Position numbers and translations under genes: made by a program
Shown: positions 1 through 6,934 of the stretch, piece after piece
How the letters are laid out: each line of letters begins with the position of its first letter
Position numbering within the stretch: the stretch's first letter is position 1
Origin: JALOAT01 sp041677345
GTDB taxonomy: Bacteria > Pseudomonadota > Gammaproteobacteria > Thiohalomonadales > Thiohalomonadaceae
Direction of reading: 5' to 3'
Length of the DNA: 24,643 nucleotides
NCBI GenBank assembly: GCA_041677345.1
Contig: JBAYQE010000035.1
Location: 1-24,643 of the forward strand
Notes under the pieces: generated by a model
The model's database searches: none
What the model was told of the DNA's origin: nothing
The model's input: only the letters and a program-made list of their open reading frames with translations

Positions 1-143
1 CCCTCCAGCACGAACATGGGATAGATGAAATCGTCCGGCGATAGCGTGGACTCGCGCATGAGCCGGCGTGAGAAATCGTCGCGGCGCATGCGACGCATGC
101 GGGTGCGGGAGAAATTGCCACGGGAGGTTTCAGGGCGGCTCAT
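1..143 (-). CDS. hemB: Delta-aminolevulinic acid dehydratase (porphobilinogen synthase), 5' end only
   Basis: This is the N-terminal 47 codons of a minus-strand gene that runs off the left edge. The translation from the ATG at 143 contains RMRRMRRDDFSRRL and then PDDFIYPMFVLEG, the standard opening of bacterial HemB, which condenses two 5-aminolevulinate molecules to porphobilinogen in heme synthesis. The catalytic lysines and the metal site lie outside the window. The start is the first ATG ahead of the conserved block. It is divergent from rtcA across about 100 bp. The family call rests only on this N-terminal signature, but that signature is distinctive. Confidence 0.85.
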   Translation of the reverse strand, partial: MSRPETSRGNFSRTRMRRMRRDDFSRRLMRESTLSPDDFIYPMFVLE

Positions 144-178
144 GTGGACGAGGACTCCGTGTGATTGCCAATGGCGGG

Positions 179-193
179 TTGCGAAAATCGCAA
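179..193. promoter_or_regulatory. Short perfect dyad in the hemB/rtcA divergent region
   Basis: TTGCGA-AAA-TCGCAA is a perfect 6-bp dyad with a 3-bp centre, in the 103-bp gap between the divergent hemB and rtcA starts. Its position would suit an operator, but no regulator is known for it here and a dyad this short can occur by chance. Confidence 0.25.
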
Positions 194-246
194 TTTACCA
201 CAGGCGCCATGGAGGCATCGCGGAAGGACCCGTCCATGCTTTGGCC

Positions 247-1275
247 ATGAACGACGGACAGTGGCTGACAGTCGACGGCGCCTTCGGCGAAGGCGGAGGG
301 CAGATCCTGCGCTCCGCGCTGGCGCTCTCCCTGTGCCTGGGCCGGCCGTTCCGGATCGTGAACATCCGCCGGGCGCGCCGCCGGCCCGGGTTGCGGCCAC
401 AGCACCTGGCGGCGGTGAAGGCGGCGGCCGCGGTGGGCGAGGCGGAGGTTTCCGGCGCCGGGATCGGGTCCGCTGAGTTGTCGTTCAGACCGCGGGCGCT
501 GCGCACGGGCGAGTTCCACTTCAGCACCGGCACCGCAGGCAGCACGACCCTGGTGCTGCAGACCGTGTTGCCGGCACTGGTCACCGGTGGCACCCCTTCC
601 CGGCTGGTGTTGGAGGGCGGTACCCACAATCCCCTCGCGCCCCCCTTCGAGTTCCTCTCGGAGGCCTTCGTGCCCCTGCTCAATCGCATGGGGCCGCACA
701 TCGAGCTTCGCATGGAGCGGCCGGGGTTCTATCCCGCCGGCGGGGGCGTGATACGGGTACATATCGTACCGGTAGCGCGGCTACGGTCGCTTCACCTGCT
801 CGAGCGGGGCGAGGTGCTGACCGTGGACGCCCGGGCCCTGACAGCGCATCTGCCCGAGCACATCGCGTTGCGGGAACTGAAAACCCTCGGCGCGACGCTC
901 GGTTTGCCTGAGGACCACCTGGAGGCCGTCATGGCGGACGCACCGGGACCGGGCAATGCAGTGATGGTGCGGGTGCGCAGTGAGCACGTGACGGAGGTCT
1001 TTACGGGTTTCGGCGAACGGGGCGTGCCCGCCGAAAAGGTGGCAGGCGGTGTGGCCCGCCAGGTCGAGCGCTACCTCCGCGCAGGGGTGCCCGTCGGTGA
1101 GCATCTTGCCGACCAGTTGCTCCTGCCGCTGGCGCTCGCGGGCGGCGGCACCTTCGAGACCTTGCGACCGAGCCTGCACCTTCGCACCAACGCGGAGGTG
1201 CTGCGTTGGTTTCTCGGCACGGAGGTGACCCTGGAGGAGCTGGGACCTGATCGATGGCGGGTCACCATCGGATGA
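247..1275 (+). CDS. rtcA: RNA 3'-terminal phosphate cyclase
   Basis: RtcA uses ATP to turn RNA 3'-phosphate ends into 2',3'-cyclic phosphates through an adenylated histidine, and takes part in RNA repair. The 342-residue product (E. coli RtcA is about 338) opens with DGAFGEGGGQILRSALALS, the family signature. It carries GFGERGVPAEKVA, GEHLADQLLLPLALAGGG and, near the end, SLHLRTN, whose histidine (about residue 311) is the expected nucleotidyl acceptor. The frame stays open far upstream, but the ATG at 247 puts the family motif at the usual distance from the N terminus; a TTG at 241 is an alternative. No rtcB ligase or rtcR regulator is nearby, so it is an orphan here. Confidence 0.93.
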   Translation: MNDGQWLTVDGAFGEGGGQILRSALALSLCLGRPFRIVNIRRARRRPGLRPQHLAAVKAAAAVGEAEVSGAGIGSAELSFRPRALRTGEFHFSTGTAGSTTLVLQTVLPALVTGGTPSRLVLEGGTHNPLAPPFEFLSEAFVPLLNRMGPHIELRMERPGFYPAGGGVIRVHIVPVARLRSLHLLERGEVLTVDARALTAHLPEHIALRELKTLGATLGLPEDHLEAVMADAPGPGNAVMVRVRSEHVTEVFTGFGERGVPAEKVAGGVARQVERYLRAGVPVGEHLADQLLLPLALAGGGTFETLRPSLHLRTNAEVLRWFLGTEVTLEELGPDRWRVTIG

Positions 1276-1298
1276 TGACGCGGAGAAATGGACTGCTC

Positions 1299-1313
1299 CC
1301 CGCCGCCGGCGGG
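1299..1313. terminator. Possible weak terminator hairpin after rtcA
   Basis: CCCGCC-GCC-GGCGGG forms a 6-bp GC stem with a 3-nt loop, 23 bp past the rtcA stop. No T-run follows, so intrinsic termination is uncertain. Confidence 0.25.
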
Positions 1314-1330
1314 TAGACCTTAAGAATTCA

Positions 1331-1364
1331 ACACAGAGACGCAGAGACACAGAGAACACGGAGA
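1331..1364. repeat. Purine-rich tandem 8–9 bp units, left arm remnant of an intergenic hairpin family
   Basis: The stretch reads as ACACAGAG, ACGCAGAG, ACACAGAGA, ACACGGAGA, the same unit type that builds the perfect inverted arms at 20550–20732. A degenerate opposite arm, CCTCCGCGTT, lies near 1557, with the REP pair nested between them. It is probably a decayed copy. Confidence 0.5.
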
Positions 1365-1426
1365 CGGTGCATTCTCCCAGCGGCCGCGGCGCGCGAAAGA
1401 ACCACAGCGGCCCATGCCCCCGCCTT

Positions 1427-1496
1427 TGTAGGAGCGGCCTCAGGCCGCGATGGCCTCGGCATGCTGTGTCTATCGCGGCCTGAGGCCGCTCCTACA
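1427..1496. repeat. REP doublet (BIME-like), GTAGGAGCGGCC type
   Basis: Two 25-bp arms, 1427–1451 and 1472–1496, are perfect inverted copies separated by 20 bp. Each unit is itself hairpin-forming (GCGGCC-TCA-GGCCGC) and starts with GTAG. That tetranucleotide head on a palindrome is the hallmark of REP sequences mobilised by RAYT (Y1_Tnp-like) transposases. No RAYT gene is in the window. Confidence 0.8.
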
Positions 1497-1586
1497 GGCG
1501 GTAGCCGGGATTCTCTGCACCTGTGCGGTGTTCTTGCATTCATTTGCTGACCTTCCCTCCGCGTTGTCCCACCACTGTGCCTAGAT

Positions 1587-1665
1587 CAGTGGGGTCAGGT
1601 TCATCTGATCCGGACGAATCGCGGTTTCAATGGAATCTGACCCCACTGGTTTGACCCCACTGGTT
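1587..1665. repeat. Inverted-repeat element with GGGGTCAG ends, MITE- or REP-like
   Basis: CAGTGGGGTCAG (1587–1598) and its perfect complement CTGACCCCACTG (1637–1648) flank 38 bp. A 13-bp piece of the right end, GACCCCACTGGTT, is repeated directly at 1653–1665. It stops just before the end of ybaK. The termini resemble non-autonomous ends seen around RAYT-type elements in Gammaproteobacteria; that link is from memory and not proven here. Confidence 0.5.
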
Positions 1666-1672
1666 CCGGGGC

Positions 1673-2143
1673 TCAGGATGCGGCGAGTTCGGCGAAGGCC
1701 GCGCCGGTGAGATGCGCGAGGTCGTCGGGGGCGAGTTCGATTTCGAGCCCGCGCCGTCCTGCGCTGACGTACACGGTCGGAAACGGGCGGGCGGAGGCGT
1801 CGATGAAGCTCTTCAGCCGCCGCTTCTGGCCGAGCGGGCTGACGCCGCCGAGGACGTAGCCGGTGATGCGCTCCACGTCCTGCTTGTCGGCCATCGTAGC
1901 CTTCTTGGCGCCGGCCGCCTTGGCCATGAGCTTCATGCTCAGCTGGGCCGCCACCGGGATGATGCCCACGGCGAATACCTTGCCGTCCAGCTGCACCACC
2001 AGGGTCTTGAACACCCGGGTAGCGGCCACGCCCATTTTCTCGGCGGCCTCGGTACCATAGGCAGCGCACGACGGGTCGTGTTCATAGGCGTGCACGGTGT
2101 GGGCCACGCCGGCGTTCTTCGCCGCATCAATGGCCGGCGTCAT
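1673..2143 (-). CDS. ybaK: YbaK/EbsC-type Cys-tRNA(Pro) deacylase
   Basis: YbaK is a trans-editing hydrolase that removes cysteine wrongly charged onto tRNA-Pro. The 156-residue protein has the single-domain length of the family. It carries TRVFKTLVV, with the conserved lysine at residue 46, followed by the KVFAVGIIPVAAQLSMKL core, GYVLGGVSPLGQKRRL and the family's C-terminal strand region. Its ATG overlaps the trhP stop by 4 bp (ATGA), so it is probably translated in the same operon downstream of trhP. Other members of the INS editing superfamily are possible, but this layout is the ordinary YbaK form. Confidence 0.93.
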   Translation of the reverse strand: MTPAIDAAKNAGVAHTVHAYEHDPSCAAYGTEAAEKMGVAATRVFKTLVVQLDGKVFAVGIIPVAAQLSMKLMAKAAGAKKATMADKQDVERITGYVLGGVSPLGQKRRLKSFIDASARPFPTVYVSAGRRGLEIELAPDDLAHLTGAAFAELAAS

Positions 2144-3441
2144 GCCGCCTCTCCCGCGAGATGGCGCGCCAGCAGGCTGTAGCGGTGATCGAGCGCGGGC
2201 AGGGGGATACGCACGCGCCAGCCGCCGCCCGGCGCTTCGGCCAGGGCGTTGCCCGCGAGGTCTTCCATGCGTTCCACCCGCAGCGTCCGGGCACCTTCGG
2301 GGTGGATCAGTTCCAGCCGGTCACCCACGGCGAACTTGTTCTTCACGTCGATTTCTGCGAGACCGCTGAGCGCATCGTAGGCCACCACCTCGCCCACGAA
2401 ACGCTGCACGTCGCTTTCCGAACGGCCGCTGTGATAGCTCTGGTAGTCCTGAGGCGCATGGCGCTGATAGAAGCCACTGGTGTAGCCGCGATTGGCGAGG
2501 CCTTCGAGCGCCGTGGCCAGGCGGGGGTCAAAGGGGCGCCCCGCACAGGCGTCGTCGATGGCCTGTCTGTAGATCTGTGCGGTGCGCGCCACGTAATAGT
2601 GCGACTTGGTACGCCCTTCGATCTTCAGGGAATCGACGCCGATCGCCGCCAGGCGCGCGACGTGTTCCACCGCGCGCAAGTCCCTGGAATTCAGGATATA
2701 GGTGCCGTGCTCGTCTTCCTCCACGGGCATGAGCTGGCCCGGGCGCGTGCCCTCTTCCAGCAGGTAGGTCCCTTGCGCCGCGGCGTGCCGGTGCAGCACC
2801 ACATCACCGCTCACGTCCTCTCCGGCCGGATGCACCTTGTAGTCCCAGCGACAGGCATTGGTACAGGCGCCCTGGTTGGGATCACGATGATTGAAGTAAC
2901 CGGACAGCAGGCAACGCCCCGAGTAGGCGATGCACAGGGCCCCATGCACGAAGACCTCCAACTCGACGTCAGGGCACTGCTCGCGGATGGCGGCGACCTC
3001 GTCCAGTCCCAGCTCACGGGAGAGGATCACGCGGCGGATACCTTGGCGTGCCCAAAAACGCACGCTGGCCGCATTCATGGTGTTGGCCTGCACCGAAAGG
3101 TGCACGGGTAGCTCCGGCCAGCGCTCGCGCACCAGGAGAATGAGTCCGGGATCGGCCATGATGAGGGCATCGGGACCGAGTGCGACCATGGGTTCCATGT
3201 CACACAGGAAGGTCTTTACCTTGGCGTCGTGGGGCACCACGTTGGCGGCGAGGTAGAGCCTGCGCCCAAGCCCATGGGCCTCGGCGATGCCGGTGGCGAG
3301 ATTGGCGAGGTCGAAATCATTGTTGCGCACGCGCAGGCTGTAGCGCGGCAGGCCGGCATAGACGGCGTCGGCGCCGTAGGCGAACGCAAAGCGCAGATTC
3401 TGCAAGGTACCGGCAGGGGCGAGGAGTTCGGGCTTGATCAT
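2140..3441 (-). CDS. trhP: Peptidase U32-family tRNA hydroxylation protein TrhP (YegQ-like)
   Basis: The product is 433 residues from the ATG at 3441, which starts MIKPELLAPAG as the family does; the frame stays open upstream without family sequence. EVFVHGALCIAYSGRCLLS and QGACTNACRWDY hold four cysteines (about 170, 177, 193, 197), the pattern thought to bind an iron–sulfur cluster in U32 proteins. In E. coli TrhP takes part in forming 5-hydroxyuridine at tRNA position 34, using prephenate. Length and the C-terminal extension favour TrhP over UbiU/UbiV (about 300–330 residues). It shares an operon with ybaK and is divergent from mlaC. Confidence 0.88.
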   Translation of the reverse strand: MIKPELLAPAGTLQNLRFAFAYGADAVYAGLPRYSLRVRNNDFDLANLATGIAEAHGLGRRLYLAANVVPHDAKVKTFLCDMEPMVALGPDALIMADPGLILLVRERWPELPVHLSVQANTMNAASVRFWARQGIRRVILSRELGLDEVAAIREQCPDVELEVFVHGALCIAYSGRCLLSGYFNHRDPNQGACTNACRWDYKVHPAGEDVSGDVVLHRHAAAQGTYLLEEGTRPGQLMPVEEDEHGTYILNSRDLRAVEHVARLAAIGVDSLKIEGRTKSHYYVARTAQIYRQAIDDACAGRPFDPRLATALEGLANRGYTSGFYQRHAPQDYQSYHSGRSESDVQRFVGEVVAYDALSGLAEIDVKNKFAVGDRLELIHPEGARTLRVERMEDLAGNALAEAPGGGWRVRIPLPALDHRYSLLARHLAGEAA

Positions 3442-3535
3442 GGTCGTGAAATTGAGAGGCGTGTCAGTGTATCGCGATTGCCTCGCCTTGGCGCGTGGGC
3501 GAGAATGTGAAACTTCCCGCGAATCGGCCGTAACC

Positions 3536-4198
3536 ATGAAAAACCTGCTGCGCCTCCTGCTCGTCTTCACGCTGCCGCTCATCGCATTCGGCGTGCGCGC
3601 GGACGTGGCACCGCATGAGGTTCTGCACGGCGCCACCGACGAGATGTTCGCTACATTGCATACGCATCGTGCGGCGCTGCACACGGACCCGCAGGCGCTT
3701 TACGGGCTGGTGGAAAAGACATTGTCGCCGCACGTGGATTTCCCGTTGATTTCGCAACTGGTGCTGGGCAAGCACTGGCGCACGGCCGATGCCGGCCAGC
3801 GTGAGCGCTTCATCGCCGAGTTCCGTACGCTGTTGGTGCGGTTCTACGTGGGCGCATTGCTGGAAGACCCGCGCAAGCTCGACGAACTGCTCGATTTCAG
3901 CGATACCCTCATCCAGTTCCGGCCTGCCGAGCCGGAACAGGACGCCCGCAAAGCCCTGGTGCGCGCAGAGGTGCACATGCCCAGTGGGCGGGTCGCGCTG
4001 GTGAGCTTCAACCTGCATCGCAAGGAGGGGGTCTGGAAGGTGTACGACGTGACCGTGGAAGGCGTAAGCCTGGTTACCAATTACCGCAGCAGCTTTGCTT
4101 CCGAGATACGCCAGGGGGGGGGCCTCGATGCCCTTATCGACCGTCTCACCGCACGCAACCGCACCTTGCTGAGCCAGGGCAGCGCGCGGGCGGAATAG
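3536..4198 (+). CDS. mlaC: MlaC/Ttg2D-family periplasmic phospholipid-binding protein
   Basis: The 220-residue protein has a clear signal peptide (residues 1–22, cut after VRA). MlaC carries phospholipids across the periplasm between the outer membrane and the MlaFEDB transporter. The mature part has the family pattern: a helical start, SPHVDFPLISQLVLGKHWR, RERFIAEFRTLLVRFYVGAL, then GVWKVYDVTVEGVSLVTNYRSSF close to the C terminus. The ATG at 3536 is chosen because it opens the signal peptide. No mlaFED or mlaB genes lie beside it, so it is either a solitary paralogue or its partners are elsewhere. The ribosome site is weak. Confidence 0.88.
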   Translation: MKNLLRLLLVFTLPLIAFGVRADVAPHEVLHGATDEMFATLHTHRAALHTDPQALYGLVEKTLSPHVDFPLISQLVLGKHWRTADAGQRERFIAEFRTLLVRFYVGALLEDPRKLDELLDFSDTLIQFRPAEPEQDARKALVRAEVHMPSGRVALVSFNLHRKEGVWKVYDVTVEGVSLVTNYRSSFASEIRQGGGLDALIDRLTARNRTLLSQGSARAE

Positions 4199-4397
4199 AA
4201 GATCCAGCCACGGAGGAAGACCACGTCCGCGAAGGAACGCGAAATCTGCGCATAGGGCAGGCCGTGGCCACGTAGCTCTCGCACTCAACCGTAGCTTCAA
4301 GGGCCGGGCAAGCCCGGCCATGAACACACATGACGCCAAAGGGGAGTTTTGGCGTTCATTGCGGACTTTACTCCCTGGCCTCCGTGGTTGATCTTCT
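4197..4397. repeat. Long hairpin-forming intergenic element, copy 1
   Basis: Outer arms 4197–4216 and 4379–4397 are near-complementary around CCACGGAGG with the flank AGAAGATC. An inner pair, GCGAAGGAACGCGAAAT (4229–4245) and GGCGTTCATTGCGGACT (4351–4367), is also largely complementary. The same two inner cores occur inside the element at 20550–20732. The whole ~200 bp can fold as one interrupted hairpin. It fills most of the gap between mlaC and hslV, and the left arm begins at the last two bases of the mlaC stop codon. Confidence 0.65.
4302..4319. repeat. Perfect GC hairpin inside the 4197–4397 element
   Basis: GGCCGGGC-AA-GCCCGGCC is a perfect 8-bp stem with a 2-nt gap. A second hairpin follows at 4330–4358 (CGCCAAA/TTTGGCG). 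It could act as a terminator for mlaC, but no T-run follows directly. Confidence 0.5.
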
Positions 4398-4449
4398 CCT
4401 CTCCAGGCAGTCAGCGTGTAAACTTTCGTTTTTGGTTTCAGGAGTCTCC

Positions 4450-4989
4450 ATGGAGCAGTTCCACGGCACCACCATCGTCTGCGTACGCCGCGGCGACCGC
4501 GTGGTCATTGGCGGCGACGGCCAAGTCACCCTTGGTAACACCATCATGAAGGGCAACGCCCGCAAGGTGCGCCGCCTGTACCACGACAAGGTCGTGGCCG
4601 GTTTCGCCGGCGCCACCGCCGACGCCTTCACCCTGTTCGAACGTTTCGAAGGCAAACTCGAGAAGCACCAGGGCCATCTGACCCGCGCCGCCGTGGAACT
4701 GGCCAAGGACTGGCGTACCGATCGCATGCTGCGCCGCCTGGAGGCGCTGCTGGCGGTGGCCGACAAGACTGCGTCGCTCATCCTCTCGGGCAACGGCGAC
4801 GTCATCGAGCCCGAGGGCGGCCTCATCGCCATGGGTTCCGGCGGTCCCTTTGCCCAGGCCGCGGCCCGCGCCCTGCTGGAACACACCGAGCTGCCGGCCC
4901 GCGACATCGTCGAGAAGAGCCTCGGCATCGCCGCCGACATCTGCATCTACACCAACCGCAACATCACGCTCGAAGAGCTGGAGTGTTGA
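4450..4989 (+). CDS. hslV: ATP-dependent protease HslVU, peptidase subunit HslV
   Basis: HslV is the threonine-protease dodecamer that HslU unfolds substrates into. The 179-residue protein starts MEQFHGTTIVCVRRG. As in many Gammaproteobacteria, a short propeptide precedes the TT pair, and Thr7 is the expected N-terminal nucleophile after processing. VVIGGDGQVTLGNTIMKGNARKVRRL, GFAGATADAFTLF and the late GIAADICIYTN block follow (quoted pieces are separate motifs). An excellent ribosome site, CAGGAG, lies 5 bp before the ATG. hslU follows after 103 bp holding a strong hairpin. No convincing sigma-32 promoter was recognised upstream. Confidence 0.97.
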   Translation: MEQFHGTTIVCVRRGDRVVIGGDGQVTLGNTIMKGNARKVRRLYHDKVVAGFAGATADAFTLFERFEGKLEKHQGHLTRAAVELAKDWRTDRMLRRLEALLAVADKTASLILSGNGDVIEPEGGLIAMGSGGPFAQAAARALLEHTELPARDIVEKSLGIAADICIYTNRNITLEELEC

Positions 4990-4997
4990 AGAAGACG

Positions 4998-5066
4998 AAC
5001 ACGGGGAACGCGGGGCACACGGGGATAATGAATGGTTCTTCCCCGTGTCCCCGCGTTCCCCGTGTT
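4998..5066. repeat. Near-perfect 26-bp hairpin between hslV and hslU
   Basis: Left arm 4998–5024 and right arm 5041–5066 are complementary except for one extra base, around a 16-nt loop. The arms are tandem 9-mers of the ACACGGGGA/ACGCGGGGC kind, so this is a short member of the same repeat family. In the hslVU transcript it would form a very stable stem between the two cistrons. Confidence 0.8.
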
Positions 5067-5092
5067 AATGCTTTTTCTTCGGAAGACCGAAC

Positions 5093-6430
5093 ATGAGCCC
5101 AATGACACCCCGTGAGATCGTCCAGGAACTGGACAAGCACATCATCGGTCAGGCGGCTGCCAAGCGCGCCGTGGCCATCGCCCTGCGCAACCGCTGGCGC
5201 CGTAGCCAGGTAGCGGGTGTGCTGCGCAACGAGATCACCCCTAAAAACATTCTGATGATTGGCCCCACGGGTGTAGGCAAGACCGAGATCGCGCGGCGTC
5301 TGGCAAAGCTGGCCAACGCGCCCTTCCTCAAGGTCGAGGCCACGAAATTCACCGAAGTTGGTTACGTCGGGCGCGACGTGGAGTCCATCATCCGCGATTT
5401 GGTGGACATCGCCATCAAGATGACCCGTGAACAGGAGATGGACCGGCAGCGGTTCCGGGCCGAGGAGGCCGCCGAGGAGCGGGTGCTGGATATCCTGTTG
5501 CCGCCGGCGCGCGTGGGCTTCGCCCAGGAACCGGCAGAGTCCAGTGACGGTGCCACGCGACAGAAATTCCGCAAGAAGCTGCGTGAGGGCGACCTGGACG
5601 ACAAGGAGATCGAGGTGGAGGTGAGTGCCGCGTCCATGGGTGTGGAGATTATGGCCCCGCCCGGTATGGAGGAAATGACCAGTCAGCTCCAGGGCCTGTT
5701 CCAGTCGCTGTCGGGCAAGCGTACCAAGCGCACGAAGCTGCGTGTGCAGGATGCCTTGCGGCAACTCACGGAGGAGGAAGCGGCCCGTCTGGTCAACGAA
5801 GACGAGATCAAGGCGCGAGCCGTGCAGGCGGTGGAACAGAACGGCATCGTGTTCCTGGACGAAATCGACAAGATCACCAGCCGCAGCGAGCAGGGCGGAC
5901 GCGGGCCCGAGGTCTCCCGCGAGGGCGTGCAGCGTGACCTGCTGCCCCTGGTGGAGGGTTCCACGGTTACCACCAAGTACGGCATGGTGAAGACCGATCA
6001 CATCCTGTTCATCGCGTCTGGCGCCTTCCACCTGGCCAAGCCATCGGACCTCATTCCCGAACTGCAGGGCCGCCTGCCCATCCGGGTCGAGCTGGATGCC
6101 CTCTCGGTGCAGGACTTCGTACGCATCCTCACTGAACCGGATTGCTCCCTCACCGATCAGTACAAGGCGCTGCTGGGCACCGAGGGGCTACAGGTGGAGT
6201 TCACCGCCGATGGCATCGCGCGTATCGCGGAAGTGGCCTGGCAGGTGAACGAACGCACCGAGAACATTGGTGCCCGCCGCCTGCATACGGTAATGGAGCG
6301 GCTGCTGGAAAATCTTTCCTTCGAGGCTGCCGATCGCGGCGGACAGGCCGTGGTGGTCGATGCCGCCTACGTGGACGGCCAGCTCGGAGAGCTGGTTGCC
6401 AACGAGGACCTGAGCCGCTACATCCTCTGA
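5093..6430 (+). CDS. hslU: HslVU ATPase subunit HslU
   Basis: HslU is the AAA+ unfoldase that caps HslV. The 445-residue product tracks E. coli HslU throughout (443 residues, starting MSEMTPREIV; here MSPMTPREIV). Walker A GPTGVGKT is at 57–64, the GYVG pore motif at 90–93, and Walker B IVFLDEIDK near 250–258. MGVEIMAPPGMEEMTSQLQ marks the I domain, and NIGARRLHTVMERL is the sensor-2 region. It ends in DLSRYIL, the C-terminal tail that docks into HslV. A second ATG lies three codons downstream. It is cotranscribed with hslV unless the intervening hairpin separates expression. Confidence 0.98.
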   Translation: MSPMTPREIVQELDKHIIGQAAAKRAVAIALRNRWRRSQVAGVLRNEITPKNILMIGPTGVGKTEIARRLAKLANAPFLKVEATKFTEVGYVGRDVESIIRDLVDIAIKMTREQEMDRQRFRAEEAAEERVLDILLPPARVGFAQEPAESSDGATRQKFRKKLREGDLDDKEIEVEVSAASMGVEIMAPPGMEEMTSQLQGLFQSLSGKRTKRTKLRVQDALRQLTEEEAARLVNEDEIKARAVQAVEQNGIVFLDEIDKITSRSEQGGRGPEVSREGVQRDLLPLVEGSTVTTKYGMVKTDHILFIASGAFHLAKPSDLIPELQGRLPIRVELDALSVQDFVRILTEPDCSLTDQYKALLGTEGLQVEFTADGIARIAEVAWQVNERTENIGARRLHTVMERLLENLSFEAADRGGQAVVVDAAYVDGQLGELVANEDLSRYIL

Positions 6431-6500
6431 TTCGCAGGAAAGACCCTACGCCCGCCCACGTTGAATTCGAACGCGCAAGTCGCCATCGTGTGCGGGCGCT

Positions 6501-6528
6501 TTGCGGTGCATTCACCAAACGGTATGCT
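6501..6528 (+). promoter_or_regulatory. Possible sigma-70 promoter for the DUF971–ubi operon
   Basis: In the 128-bp hslU–DUF971 gap, TTGCGG (6501–6506) and TATGCT (6523–6528) are spaced by 16 bp. Both match the consensus only partly. Nothing else in the gap looks like a promoter or a terminator. Confidence 0.25.
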
Positions 6529-6558
6529 TAGGCACTCTTTTCGGAGGGACTTCCCCCT

Positions 6559-6930
6559 ATGACCCAATTCCTCCCCACCGAGATCCACCTGCACAAGAAG
6601 AGCCACATCCTCGAGATCCGCTTCGAGGATGGCAGCCAGTTCCGCCTGCCCACCGAGTATCTGCGGGTCTACTCGCCCTCGGCGGAGGTGCGCGGCCACG
6701 GCCCCGGCGAGGAAACCCTGCAGGTCGGCAAGGAAGACGTGAACATCGAAAAGATCGAACAGGTTGGCACCTACGCCATCCAGATCCATTTCGACGACGG
6801 CCACAACACCGGCATCTACGCCTGGGACACGCTGTACGACCTGGGCAAAAACTACGACGCATACTGGCAGGACTATCTGCGCCGCCTCAAAGAGGCGGGC
6901 CACGTGCGCAAGGAATCCCTGAACGGCTGA
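6559..6930 (+). CDS. DUF971 (GBBH-like N-terminal domain) protein
   Basis: The 123-residue protein is a stand-alone copy of the domain found at the N terminus of gamma-butyrobetaine hydroxylase. LPTEYLRVYSPSAEVRGHGPG and the later YAIQIHFDDGHNTGIYAWD are the family blocks, and the C-terminal 25 residues are charged and helical. It is soluble, with no cysteine-based metal site visible. GGAGGG lies about 10 bp before the ATG. The gene sits between hslU and ubiE, an arrangement common in Gammaproteobacteria, and ends 4 bp before ubiE, so it is probably part of that operon. Its biochemical role is not established. Confidence 0.9.
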   Translation: MTQFLPTEIHLHKKSHILEIRFEDGSQFRLPTEYLRVYSPSAEVRGHGPGEETLQVGKEDVNIEKIEQVGTYAIQIHFDDGHNTGIYAWDTLYDLGKNYDAYWQDYLRRLKEAGHVRKESLNG

Positions 6931-6934
6931 GCCC

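Larger units (their letters stand above)
1276..1672. other. 397-bp non-coding stretch made of repeats
   Basis: No credible gene is seen between rtcA and ybaK, which converge here. The stretch holds, in order: a small GC hairpin just past rtcA, an array of 8–9 bp purine-rich units, an inverted pair of REP sequences, a degenerate CCTCCGCGTT opposite arm near 1557, and an inverted-repeat element with GGGGTCAG ends. The open frames that cross it have no family features. Confidence 0.7.

Noticed and set aside
25..246. N-terminal extension of rtcA
   Set aside because: It overlaps the hemB start on the other strand, is arginine-rich and resembles no RtcA N terminus.
4199..4449. Sigma-32 heat-shock promoter for hslVU
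   Set aside because: No CTTGAA/CCCCAT-like pair with proper spacing was found on the plus strand. The region is taken up by the hairpin element.
4998..5066. CRISPR array or simple tandem array at the purine-rich 9-mers
   Set aside because: The units are contiguous with no spacers, and the two arms are inverted, so these are hairpins.
4964..6031. 355-codon minus-strand frame across hslU
   Set aside because: It is antisense to hslU, whose product matches the family along its whole length.
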